Shown here: one piece after another, positions 45,231 to 57,100 of the stretch | Position numbering within the stretch: position 1 is the first letter of the stretch | Layout of the letters: each line of letters starts with the position of its first letter | DNA from: Climacium dendroides | Taxonomy: Eukaryota > Streptophyta > Bryopsida > Hypnales > Climaciaceae | NCBI GenBank assembly: GCA_950106755.1 | Contig: OX467087.1 | Coordinates: 8,188,047-8,252,046, forward strand | Direction: 5' to 3' | DNA: 64,000 bases | Notes under the pieces: generated by a model | The model's input: the letters and a program-made list of their open reading frames with translations, nothing else | The model's database searches: none | Told to the model about the DNA's origin: nothing | Program-made: the position numbers and the translations under genes

Positions 45231-46091
45231 ATTTTCCCGTGTGCAGAAAAAATGGTTTCCATAATTTTTTAGGTTTGTATTTCTCAAAACATAATTACTA
45301 TGGATTTTTTAGTCGCAGATTCTGTTCGACCCATACTGGTCACATAGACCTTCCTATTTTCAACCAAGGGCTGGTTGCAAAACCCACCTTGGGTTGGTTG
45401 TAAGGTAAACCAGCCCATGACAGGCAAATTGCCTGATGTGATATGAAACTAGAAGTTAGTGACAAAAGGGTTAATTTTCACTACTGTAGAAGACTTATGA
45501 AACACCAAGAATGGTCCCAAGTTTTTTTGGGATGATTGCATCAATTTCATTTCATTTAATAAAGCAAAGTTCCATAACAAACCATAGACTAGATGATAAC
45601 CATCAGAAATAATACTAATTCAGGGCAGCCATGTGCCCATAATCAACATGAGCATGTCTAATACAATCTATAATGGACTCAATCTGGACTTACAAGATAA
45701 GGAATAAAAAAATAACTTTTATGACAAGTTTACACTAAAAAGGTGTAAGTATCCTATGACAACCATTAACAACTTCATGACCATCTCCCAAAGCATTGAT
45801 ATGGCAACAAATCACCTTAATGCAGTCTAAACTCCATTTGTTGAAAAAATCTGCCATGGGTTGATGTAAAACTCTCATGGGGAAGGTTTCTAGGTGATTG
45901 TATTAGGCAGTTGGCATGTCATGGGCTTGTTTACTTTAATATTGAGAATCTTGTAGCCAGTCATGATGCATCACAATTGCATTGGGAACTATGCCATAAT
46001 TTATTAGTGCTCATCTCTTCCTACATGGAAAGAGAGTAACCTACATTGCTAGAATTGTGTGTGTGATTAGGAATGGATTGGCTCCCATAGG

Positions 46092-46460
46092 GGTGTGGAC
46101 AAAAAGTCCATTCCTCACTTGGGCCTTTCCTACATATGGTAGTCAATTCTTCATCAAATTTTAAACTAATTATAAATCTTGAATTGTTGTAAATGAATGG
46201 GGCCTTCTTTAGAATTGGGATAGCATTGCAGTACTAAGTTAAGTTATGGTTCTAAGTTAAGTTATGGCTTCATGGAGACAATTGAAGGCATTGCGAAAGC
46301 TTCTTCTTTGTCCAATCCTCATGAAGAGATGTTAGAAATTTAGGATTGGATTCCGTTCCCTACAAATAGAATAGAGATGTGGACAAAAAGTTCATTCCTC
46401 ATTTAGACCTTTCCTACATGGTCAATTTTTTTTATCAAATTTAAAATTAATTATATACCT
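46092..46460 (+). repeat. Local duplications including a copy of STR 5' flank
   Basis: GTGGACAAAAAGTCCATTCC with a CTTTCCTACAT block at 46094-46190 is repeated at 46378-46460. Between them, 46267-46376 resembles 45044-45156 upstream of the sulfurtransferase gene: GGAGACAAT, AAGGC, AGCTTC-TTCTT, AGGATTGGATTCCG and AACAAATAGAATA occur in the same order and orientation. Confidence 0.65.
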
Positions 46461-47125
46461 TGAAAAAAAATAGGAGGGATTTATTAAATTTGAGTCATAT
46501 ATAAACAATTGCCCTACTATCCTATTAATCCCTACGAAGCTAACAATTTTGTACTTATAATTCCTAAAGAATGTGGCATCATTAGAAGAAAAACGTATTC
46601 ACCACAATTGGCTAAAATGTGACTAAGTGTTCTATACAACTATCCTACTACAACTGTAAAATGACAGTAGTTGCTTCCTAGTTGGTTTGTAGTTATTTCT
46701 TAATTGTTTCCTAGTTGTTTCCAAATCATTTTTTGATTGTCTTATATCAATTTTCTATTATCAATTGTCAAGAGTACCATTAAATTGGACATATAAGACT
46801 TGTAAGTAGTTGTATCTTTGTGTAATGAATCTTGTTAATAGAATCTTAAGATTTCTACAATTTGTAGATTTTAAAATCTACAAGTCATAAACAAGCTGCA
46901 AATGAGTCATAGACAAGTTGTAATGAAGTTACTAACAACTCATAGATGAGCCACAAACAAATTGCAATGAAGTTAAAAATGAGTTACAAACAAGTCTTAC
47001 ATTAATTGCAAATGAATTGCAAATGAATTGCCAATGAGTTGTATAAATCACTGATTGAGTGATCAACCTCATGTGGTAGCAAATACCACATAAGCAACAT
47101 CATAAAGTGCATCAATGAAGTTTCA

Positions 47126-48103
47126 CTATTAAAAAATGATGTTTAAATTAACAAAAAATCACCAATTTTTTTGTTGATTTGGGTACTATATCAACCATTT
47201 TCACAGTTTTTAGTTGATTTGGCATAAGTTAACAAAATGGTCACCAAATTTTTGTTGATTCAAATAGTACAATGTTCAAATTAACAAAAAAAATTAACAA
47301 TTCTTTGTTCATTTTGAATTATAAGAGTTTAGGATAAGTTTTCATTATTTGAGCAATGTTTACATCACTATAGTTAGAATTCTTTGTAGAATGTAATTAA
47401 AAAAAATTAAGCATTCACAATTTGGTATTTTGTAAAATCAGTAGACTTCATACCTCATTTCGGCATAGTAAAACACTTTTTTTGAAAAAAAATTGGGCTA
47501 AGAAAAACTAATAAATCAAGTTAACTTTCAACTTCCAAAATCTGTTTGTGATTTGGAGTTTCCGATTAAAAGTTATAGACAAAATTCAGAGAAGGGTAGT
47601 AAGGAATTTTTTTTGAGATTTTGAAACATCCAATCTGAATTTTGTTCATAACTTTTAATTGGAAACTCCAAATCACAAACGGATTTTGGGAGTTGAAAGT
47701 TGACTTGATTTACTAACTTTTTTTAATTCAAAGTTTTTTTTAGAAAAGGTATTTACTATGCCAAAATGAGATCTGAAGTCTGTTGAGTTAAAGAAAATGG
47801 ACTTGCAAGCGGATAAATAAGAAAAAATTTATTACTTTGCATATGCGCATGCAGTGGTGGTTTGGTGGTTGAGCCTTAGGGGTCTCAAGCCAGAGGTTGT
47901 GAGTCCAAACTCCATGGTTGCCTACTGTAATCTTATTAATGTTGCCACATTGCCTACTCTATTCTTTGTATTGGTTAACAAATTTTTGTTAAATACTGTC
48001 CAAGTCAACACGTCCAAATTAACAAAAAATTGATAGACCAAATCAACACTTTTTTGTCTATTTTTTGTTAATTTGGTCACAAATTTTCTAGTAATGTTTC
48101 AAG
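47126..48103. repeat. Nested inverted-repeat element
   Basis: Outer ends share AAATTAACAAAAAAT in inverse orientation (about 47145 and 48010-48070), with CACTATTAAAAAATG versus TTACTAGAAAATTTG-like termini. An inner palindrome has arms about 47440-47590 and 47635-47790 (for example CTCATTTCGGCATAGTAAA / TTTACTATGCCAAAATGAG). The right side carries a tRNA-like block. Target duplication not assignable; the outer boundaries are approximate. Confidence 0.55.
47856..47914 (+). repeat. tRNA-like (SINE-head-like) sequence
   Basis: TGGTTTGGTGGTTGAGC resembles RNA polymerase III box A. About 30 bp on, AGGTTGTGAGTCCAAACTCC resembles box B with its flanking stem. Spacing and wording match the heads of plant tRNA-derived SINEs better than a functional tRNA: no full acceptor-stem pairing or anticodon loop could be drawn. 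No poly(A) or SINE tail was identified. Confidence 0.4.
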
Positions 48104-50117
48104 TAAGTTAACAAATGAGAAACAATTCCGTTTTACCTTGCAACTACAATATGACTAGAAAACTTGTTTATAATGATTGGAGGTCTCTAGATTCTCACAA
48201 TTGTTTTTTGTAGTCGCAAAACCCTTCATTTTCTTTTAATGCATGTTCATCAACATTCAACAACATTGTTTTGGCTCTAGACTACTCTTTAGAACTTGAA
48301 AGGTCTCAAATCAAGTGAACATCTTGTAGATTGAGAATGGATTAGTTTTAAATTGGTAGTAGAATGGTGGTAAATTTTTAACAAATTTTGGAGCCTTTCA
48401 ACAATGACTTTAATTTATTATCTCTAAATCTTCTTACTATTGCTTCTCTTTGTTTGATAGGCCTCAAAATTTAATACCTTTTAATCCTATTTCATAGCTT
48501 TCAAAATATGTAGTTTGTGGTAAAATTTAGTGAAGTATTGACTAAGTGCAAAAGCATCTTAATAAAAAATGGATCTTTTTGTCTCCAACTTTATTTGAAT
48601 TTTTTTGGAGGGATCATCACCTTCAATCATAAGCTACATAGTAAGGTCAAGAATGGATATATAGAAAGTTTGGGGTGTTTTCACCTTGTTGGCTTGAATT
48701 GAAGGGGAGGAAGCTATGCATTAATAAAAGCTAAATCATCTATAATAACCCATTAATATAGTATGCAAAGAAGTATGTACATAGCAAATTGCTACAAGAT
48801 GTGTTTAATAAACCGAATTAGATATTTTTGCACTTGGCCAAGTGCAATGATCGTATGCACTACTATTCACGAGAATTGAATTTACAAAAGGTGGGTATCC
48901 CCCACCTTTTTAAGAAGATTTGCCTTGCATTGTACTTCATTTGATTATAGAAAATTCATATGAGGGTGTACTTTTTGATATTCCTAAGTAGAACAAGTTT
49001 AGAATATATGCTTTCCTCACATCCATTATTGTTATTATTTTTATATTTGAGTTTTCAAACATCATACCCTACAAATACATCAAAATCACATCGTTTGGAT
49101 GCTCATTTCACAAGTACAACCAACAATCATTGTCATTATTGAAAGACTTATTTAGAAAATGAAAACGAATGAGAAGCCATATCCACTACCTTCCCATTTT
49201 TATTTATAAATCACTCAAGACAAAGAAAATCCATTTCAACATTTGCAAACATTTTCAAAACAAATACACTAGGCCCATGCTTTCGCTGACTATATACTAT
49301 TGTCTCTTATACTACTATCCTACTTGATTTATTGCACTTCTGCATTTGGTGTCTCCAACACATATTCTGATGATTGTGTCAATTCTGCTTCTCCTCCTCC
49401 AACTTCCTTTGTTTCTTCGTATACATCTGGCTTACCAATTGGAGTTAATGGAGGTGGGGAGGCGTACTCCAATGTCCTATCCACCATAGCACTTGCAACG
49501 GGCATTGACACCCCCTCTGTTAAAGTTGGTGATATAGTTGAAAAGTGTACAAGATTTTCATGAAGTAATTGGAAAGCTTGGAGCAATTTGACATACATGT
49601 ACCAAACTATTTCTCCTACAAAGAGTGAGTGATGTTTTTGGATATGTGTCCCGGCCCCCTTTGTTTACAAATGTTGACTTTTGATGGCATACGAGCCAAG
49701 TGCAATGTTGCACCTATTAAGTGCAACAATGTCTAATTTGGTGTCTAATTTTATTTCACCATAATCCCAAAACCTTGGTCCTTTTTTGCTATGCTCATGT
49801 TTGAAAAAAAAATTGGTTCTCCAAGAAAATACTTTGCGTTCAATTTTTACACCTTGTTGTGTGTCTTTCATTTTCCACATTGATGTTTGGGGTAATGTAT
49901 CATATTCAACACTAATAGCAACTGAGCATATTTTCTATTATAAAATAAAAATTATAATTTTTGGATATTGTTGGCAAATGAAAGAAAATTCTATTACACT
50001 TTAGCATACATTACTTGGATATAGTATACATAAATTATGAAATTGCAAAGAGTCGTTTGTAGGTATAAGAAAATCAACACCATATTCTCCCAATAAGATT
50101 GTTAACTTCTTGTATAA

Positions 50118-50270
50118 CATGGTTGTCATACTGGACAAGTTACTATTCATTTTTGGTCCTATAGGATGAGTTACTATTCATGAAATGTACTTGAGAAGTA
50201 CATTTGATGAATAGTAACTCGTCCTACAGGACAAGAAATTAATAGTAACTTGTCCAGTATGACAAACATG
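50118..50270. mobile_element. 153-bp hAT-like MITE, copy 2
   Basis: Same length and arms as 1400-1552, ending CATGGTTGTCATACTGG and CCAGTATGACAAACATG. It is flanked by an exact 8-bp direct repeat TTGTATAA (50110-50117 and 50271-50278). This fixes the boundaries and supports a hAT-type insertion. Confidence 0.85.
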
Positions 50271-53134
50271 TTGTATAATCAATATTTAATTTTTAGTATC
50301 AATATTTAGGTTTTAGTGATGATTTTTGGTCCAAATGTTTGGTGTTGCATTTCAAGTAGCGATGATTATGAATGAACATACCTTGCACATGAAGATTTTT
50401 AAATAAGACGTTACTCAATATCAAGAAGATTAGTAGCCAAAGGTGTTTATCCAATAGTAGTCCTTTAAATTCAACTTTGAATAATAAGCCAATGCTACAT
50501 AGATAAACCTCTCTTATTATATCATAGCTCCTTGTTTTTCTTGTTTTAGATTAGACAATGATATTTATTGTAGTGATGAAGCTATTTGCATTCATAGGAT
50601 AGGATTAAATTTGTCAAAATTAAGATGAGATTTCATTTTCATCCCAAAGTATGTACATTCGTCTTAAATTTTGTAGCAATTTCATTTGTTAAAATAGAAG
50701 GATATTTTTTCAAATTTTACATCAAAACAATGCTTTACATTTGGGTGAAGTTTTAATTAAAAATAAATTATATTTCACAACCATAATCTCCTATCAATAG
50801 TATGGACATCCCAAATTGTCACTTTTATTAAAGAGGATAGGTTTAATTATAAAACTAGACAATTTTTTGAATGATGTTATTGGCAAATTATAGGTTGTTG
50901 CAACACCCCCAAAAATACATCATTTCTACACAATATACAAGAGTATTGAAGGATTAAAATTTGTTAGTAGATTTCCTTAAATTGCTTATTTGACAATAAA
51001 AACATATTGTTTGAATACCAAGCTAGCCTAGTCTACCCTAAAATTATTAGTATTTGCATCCAAGATGTATTTTATAAAACCATCTTTCAATATATAAAAA
51101 GATGGTTCCATAAATCTCATTTATTATATATTGAAATTTATAAATAATGTATTGTGATGGTATTTCTTTTATTCCGTTAGACTAAGTGTTTGAATAATCA
51201 TGGTAGAAATAAGATAGTGTAAATAATGTAAAATAAATTATAGAAATTAAAGTATAGATTCTCATATACCTCCTTTCATACAAAATGTTATATCTATTTG
51301 TAAAACTACTGAAATTAGAATAAAAATTGTTTTTTTGTTTCCAAATTCTTATCCAATTAGGACTACATAATTGTAACAATAATAACTTTTTCAAATTTGG
51401 TCTTAAAATTGTAAAAAAAATGTTTTAAATTATTTTGAAAGTACCCATAGTTTTGTGGTCAAATAATAATATTTACTTTGTGAAAATGCCAAACTTTGAT
51501 TTAGTACTTTTGTTATCAAAATTATTTTTGAACAATTTGAATAAATTTATGTTCATAAAACCAATTCTCATCCAAATTTGACACACAATTATATCATAAT
51601 CACCATCTTTTTTGTGAACACACAAAGTGCATCTTGTTATAGAGTCATGTACTTGAAACATTTAAGATGAAACCATAATGATTGAATTTGTTTAATGAAT
51701 TGATAGATGATCAGGGTTTTGTTGATTTATGTTATACTCTAAAAGTTTGAAAAAATATTATCTCTATGATATTGATCATTTTTTTATAATTTGAAGTGAC
51801 AGTACAAATAGAAGAAAAATGAAGATTATACCCTCACTTTCAAAGGTAGTTGTACACCCTTCTACTTTGGAAAACGCCTTGGTCTCATAAAAGCTTTAAA
51901 TTCATTGTGTTATAATTTTTTAGAAAGCTAATTACAACATCTATGTCTTTTTCAAAACCCAACTTTTAAAACTAAAAACTTGTTTTATACGCTTTGCCAA
52001 AGTTGAAACATCCTTAAAGTCTTAGATTCGGGTAACAAGTCTTCACTTTTTTGCTCTCATAGCCATAACTTTCTAATTTCAACTCCAAATTAAGAGAAAT
52101 TTATCTTCAAAGATAGATAATAACTTTATACAAAACACTTTCAGATATTAGAACCAAATACATTACAATCAAACTTCTATAAGCCCTCAAAGCTATTGCC
52201 CTCAAATCTTGTTGGCAGTTGACCCTTCCTCATTACATCAAACATAACTTTTACACCCTAATTCTAAATAGAACATATCATATATTTTTGAATAAAAAAA
52301 GTAAAAAAGAATATCTCACAAAATTTCATTGAAATTCAAAATGTACACAAAACATTCTCTCTTTTAAAAAACACAACATTCTACAAAACATACTATGAAA
52401 GAAGAGGGCGAAGACCCCAACTTCTTATCCTACTTCAAGAGGCCACATTAGCCCATGCCTAAGCCACATGAGTACTATTTTCCTATGTCTAAATTCTACT
52501 TATATCACAATTTATTTTGCCAAAACCATTCAAAACCTAAATCCACTTCCCCTTAGACAAACTCTTCATAGCAACATTTTTTTAGCAATATTTTGCTCTA
52601 AAGCAATATAATTTTTTGGGGGAGGGAATATTAGAAGATATATTCTTGTGTTTTTAATGGATGAAATTGTTGATTTGCTACATATTCAAAAGATAATATT
52701 GCTTTGGGGGGAGGATGAATGTACACTCTTTGGGATGAATAATTGAATTTTCATTTTCATTTTGTATATTTCATCTATGTATGCATACAAATTGTATAGA
52801 TGTAAACAATTACATCATTCCAATGAAGATCTCAAAATAAATGAAAATAAAATTCCTTAACCCTCTAAGGATGTAGCCCCCCATGACCCAATAGGTACAC
52901 ACTTTTTTCTACAATCAACAATGAAACCATCCATTGGACCATTTTAGTCTACAACATCTTTACTAGGTTAATGCTAGTCATATAGATTGGATTAACCTTG
53001 TAAGGACGTTGCACTCTAAAAGGTCCAATAGATGAATAAAGAATGTACCTAGTGGACCAATAATTGGAGCATTTTGGTAACTACCTTGGTCATGGGGGCG
53101 TCCTTCTATGGTTAACTAGTATGCCCTATAACGT

Positions 53135-53575
53135 TGCCACAATCAAAATAAAAGTAAAAGTCATTTTCTAAATTTAGTGCATAAAAACTTCAAAATTCAA
53201 TAACTTTCACATCATAGGTCCAAATGCCACAAAACCAAGCCTATGTACCCCTCATGGCCGAGAGCTTTCTGACAATATCAAGCACACGATTGAGCAACAC
53301 ATGGTCCAAGAGATCTCACCGTGTCAAACAAACAAACAAATAGACAAGTGTGCCTTGTGCCCTTGCCACAATCAAAATAAAAGTAAAAGGTACTTTAAGA
53401 AAAATTTAGTTCATAAAAACTTCAAACTTCAAACTTCAATATCTTTTGCACCATAGGCCCAAATACCACGAAACAAAGCCCGTGCACCCCTCCTTGTTGA
53501 GAGCTTTCCGATGATATCAAGAACGTGAATGGGGAACACACGCTTGAGGAGATCCCAACGTAACAAACTAAACAA
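53135..53575 (+). repeat. R3 repeat, two tandem copies of about 228 bp
   Basis: Copies at about 53135-53360 and 53363-53575 share TTGCCACAATCAAAATAAAA, a CATAAAAACTTCAAA block, GAGAGCTTTCYGA and a GATCYCA-CGT-AACAAAC end. The family also occurs at 3436-3715, and inversely at about 1050-1180 and 28770-28960. The array ends at the start of the GC-rich AP2A promoter block. Confidence 0.65.
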
Positions 53576-53619
53576 AACAAACATGGATGGGTTTGAGTAC
53601 AGAAATCTTCGAAATAAAA

Positions 53620-54139
53620 TCACCTTTTAGCGAAGAAACTGACTCGTCGAAACTGAGTGGGGAGTTTCGTCCGAAAATGCGGCGGAAGGAGTTTCAAACG
53701 AGGCCGGTGCTGCTGCAGGACCATTTCCGTGGATCCCAGTCCCAACAGCTGCCCGGCAATTCGACCCCGCCAGATTAGCAGAATGGGCCAGAGCCTGCCT
53801 ACCACCTCCGTCACGAAGCTAACGGGCGAGACGACCGAGCGTCTCGTGTGAAGAGGGCCCTTGGAAATGTTCGTGGCCGCCGAAGCCACCGGCGACCGCC
53901 AGGCCGAAGAGTCCCGTTCCGCCCAGACTTTTTCAAAGCCAACGCGAAAAACTCCCGTTACCTGTTCCATTTTCGTAATTCCCGGTGTTATCACGAATTT
54001 TTCAAGCTTCTTGCGTGCTCGTTTCGTGTCGATATGGAGAAGCGTCGAGGTGCGCGGCAGCGGTGGTAGGCAAGGCGACGACGACGGAGTACGATTCGGG
54101 GGAGATTGAAGAAGCGGGTGGAGAGAGGTGTGATCGGCG
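53620..54139 (+). promoter_or_regulatory. GC-rich promoter/5' UTR of AP2A
   Basis: A CpG-rich block with a sharp boundary against the AT-rich desert. An open minus-strand frame of 185 codons (53620-54177) overlaps it and the AP2A start codon. Its composition looks like antisense of a GC-rich leader, and I do not count it as a gene. Confidence 0.4.
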
Positions 54140-57100
54140 ATGGCGCTCTCGGGTATGAGAGGGCTGTCTGTGTTCATTAGCGATGTGCGGAATTGTCAGA
54201 ATAAGGAGCAGGAGCGCGGGCGGGTGGACAAGGAGCTCGCGAACATTCGGACGCGGTTCAAGAACGAGCGGGTAAGTGGAGGAACGGATTGCTGTGAATT
54301 GCGTGTTTGAGGATGTGGCTACGGGGAGTGATGGCGATGGAAGTGGTTAGGAATTAATTGGGAGTGAGTGAGAAGCTCGCTGGTTTGGACTACGGAACCC
54401 TAGGTGGATTGCGAAGCATTGCATGGATCGCTGCGTGGACATGCAAGAGTTATGAATTGGAGACGTGATTTGGAACTGAAGGTTCACGATGACTTCCTCT
54501 GCTTTTTAATGTTTGGTTAATTATGGATAATGAAGCCGCGAGAATAGTTGGAAAATGGATTATCTGTTGTTATTTAGTTCTTACAGCTGACACCTGACAT
54601 TCGATCGTCTTTTAAATGTCAAGCTCAAGAATCTGCATTTAAGAATTTGTAATTAAGAATCTGTAAATTACGAAGCTGTAATTAGGAAGCTGTATTGTCT
54701 CGATTCTTCTTCCTCGATTTTGTTGTCTCTTTAGCCTGTCGTATGCTCATGCTTTGATCGTCTCGTGCTATTCCGACGTCGATAATTATTATTATGGTCT
54801 GCTGAATCGGCAAAATATTGAATGTATTCTCATCACTTAAAAGAGTCGGAACCTTTGTATTGGCCTTCATTACAGAGGCTGGACCACGGAGTAATATAGC
54901 TGCCAAGATTTTGCTCCTGTCTGGCGGCGGTCAGATAGACATAGATAGCTGCAGTGCAAACTCCTCAATCTTCCAGACTGTCTATTTGATCTTCACTTTT
55001 GATGCATAGTTTCCGGAATTGGCCCTAAATTAAGGGTGTCGGAGAGAATGTTTGCTGTGCAGCAATTGTCAGGGTTTTTTGGACCTAAAATCAAGGTTTT
55101 GACTATGACTTTGTTCATATCCGTGATTTCAGGGCTTATCTGTATACGAGAAGAAGAAATATGTCTGGAAGATGCTGTACATTTATATGCTTGGCTATGA
55201 TGTGGACTTCGGGCACATGGAAACAGTTGCACTTATTTCAGCTCCAAAATACGCAGAAAAGCAGGCACATACGCTTTCTCAAACTTTTCTGCAGCTCTTG
55301 TATGGTTCCTTGTGTTTTTATTGTTCCATTCACTTTTGGCTTTGTTGATTTTCAGCTCTGCTTTCTTTCAACGGGACTACTTTGTCCCTGATCATGCCAG
55401 AGGCCGCACATTAATGTATTAACCGATCATTGACGTTCAGAGATTGTCAATCGTTGCGAATAAGCTAAGATATTATTTAATGAGAGGATGGTGATACAAT
55501 CAGGTTGGCTATATTGTGACGTCATGCCTGCTCAACGAAAATCACGATTTTCTGCGCTTGGTCATCAACACGGTCCGCAATGATATCATCGGTCGAAATG
55601 AGACCTTTCAATGTCTCGCCTTAACAATGGTACATCTCCCTGCATCACTCAACCAAGATCTCGTCATTGCTTTCATCGGGGCATTGCTTTCCTTATTGTT
55701 CGCCATATTCTTGCTTGTCTTATTGTGAAGATTAATATGCACACCAGTGTATATTTTCCTTATCATGCTTAATTCGCAGTTCTTTCTAAATGCTTCTTAA
55801 AGATCACTATGTATTGAATTTAGCTCACTGGAATTGTTGGATAAGTTAATTCTCTGCCTCAATCCTCAATTAGGATATAATGCAGGGTTCGCCTATTTTC
55901 ACTTCTTACTGGTTCTGACGTTCCTAGTTGTCCTTGACAATCATTTGACATTTGGTAATCAGGTGGGCAATGTTGGTGGTAGAGAATTTTCAGAATCGCT
56001 GGCTCCAGATGTGCAGAAGTTGCTGGTAAGAGCATACTGTTCATGAAGTTCCAAACTGATTCTCCTCCCTCTTGTAGGTTATGCCTGAATTTTTCTGTGG
56101 TATTTGGTGTTTTACTTGACAACGCAACATCATGCATTATCTGTTTTATGTTCATGCATGAAGCTTGTAAACCCCTTATGGACCTGGCGTTCAAATTTTG
56201 AATAATTCAAACGGGTCCGATACACACAGAAACTCATTTTTTCATCCATCCAATTGTTTTTAGATTCTTGTGTTACTGTAGTTAGGATGTTCAAAAGAAT
56301 ATCTGCAGAGTTTAAACTTTTGTTTGAAGGCATCATTAGATTATTCTTAGTTACATTTTATAGCAAATCTTCACATATTTGGATATGTGGACTCCACTTG
56401 GTCCTTAAGGGGTTTAACAGTTATAGTATTCTTTGTAGGGTGTAGCTTAGTAGTAAATTTGTTGAGTTCAAGTCGTTACATACTTTTATGCTTTGTATAT
56501 CTGAGGTTCTTTACTTAGCAAGGGTTAATACTCGACTGCCCAATGATGTGATTATTTTGATTACCGTATAACTGATCTTTGCCTTAGAAAGACAATCGCG
56601 GCAAATTAAATTTGCTTTATGATGTATTAGAATTTCATGCGATTTGTCATTGATTTAGAATATATGAAGCCGAAATTGGAGTTCTTACAGGCAGGATATG
56701 GACAAATGGTGTTTTATTTAGTGTTTGGATTTATGATGTTGCAGATTTCAAATTCTTGCAGACCTCTCGTGCGCAAAAAAGCTGCTCTATGTCTTCTTCG
56801 TCTTTTTCGGAAGAATCCCGATGTAGTCAATATTGATGGCTGGTAAGGGGCAGTCATTATAACTTCTCAAGTCTCTGTTAGCTTCATATGGAAATAGATT
56901 GGGACATTGAATCTGCTTCATCAAACCATGAAGAAGTTCCTCATGATGCTTAGGCTGTAGCGGTTTCGGATGCCGTTTTCACTTGTCTCCTTTTCTAATA
57001 CTGTTTAAAGATCTCTATTTCTTGGGCATCTACTGTCCTGGCGTGTTGACATAATTCATTGGGGTTCAACCAGGTCAGAACGGATGGTGCAATTACTGGA

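Larger units (their letters stand above)
45231..53590. other. AT-rich gene desert
   Basis: No gene recognised. It contains the promoter-like duplication, a MITE, an inverted-repeat structure with a tRNA-like block, and R3 copies, all listed separately. The stretches 48.1-50.1 kb and 50.3-53.1 kb hold only short AT-biased open frames. Confidence 0.6.

Noticed and set aside
47856..47914. Functional tRNA gene
   Set aside because: Box A and B resemblance exists, but no acceptor stem or anticodon arm could be paired; a SINE-head relic is more likely.
53620..54177. 185-codon open frame on the minus strand over the AP2A leader
   Set aside because: It overlaps the AP2A 5' region and start codon in antisense, has no recognisable motif, and long open frames are expected by chance in CpG-rich DNA.
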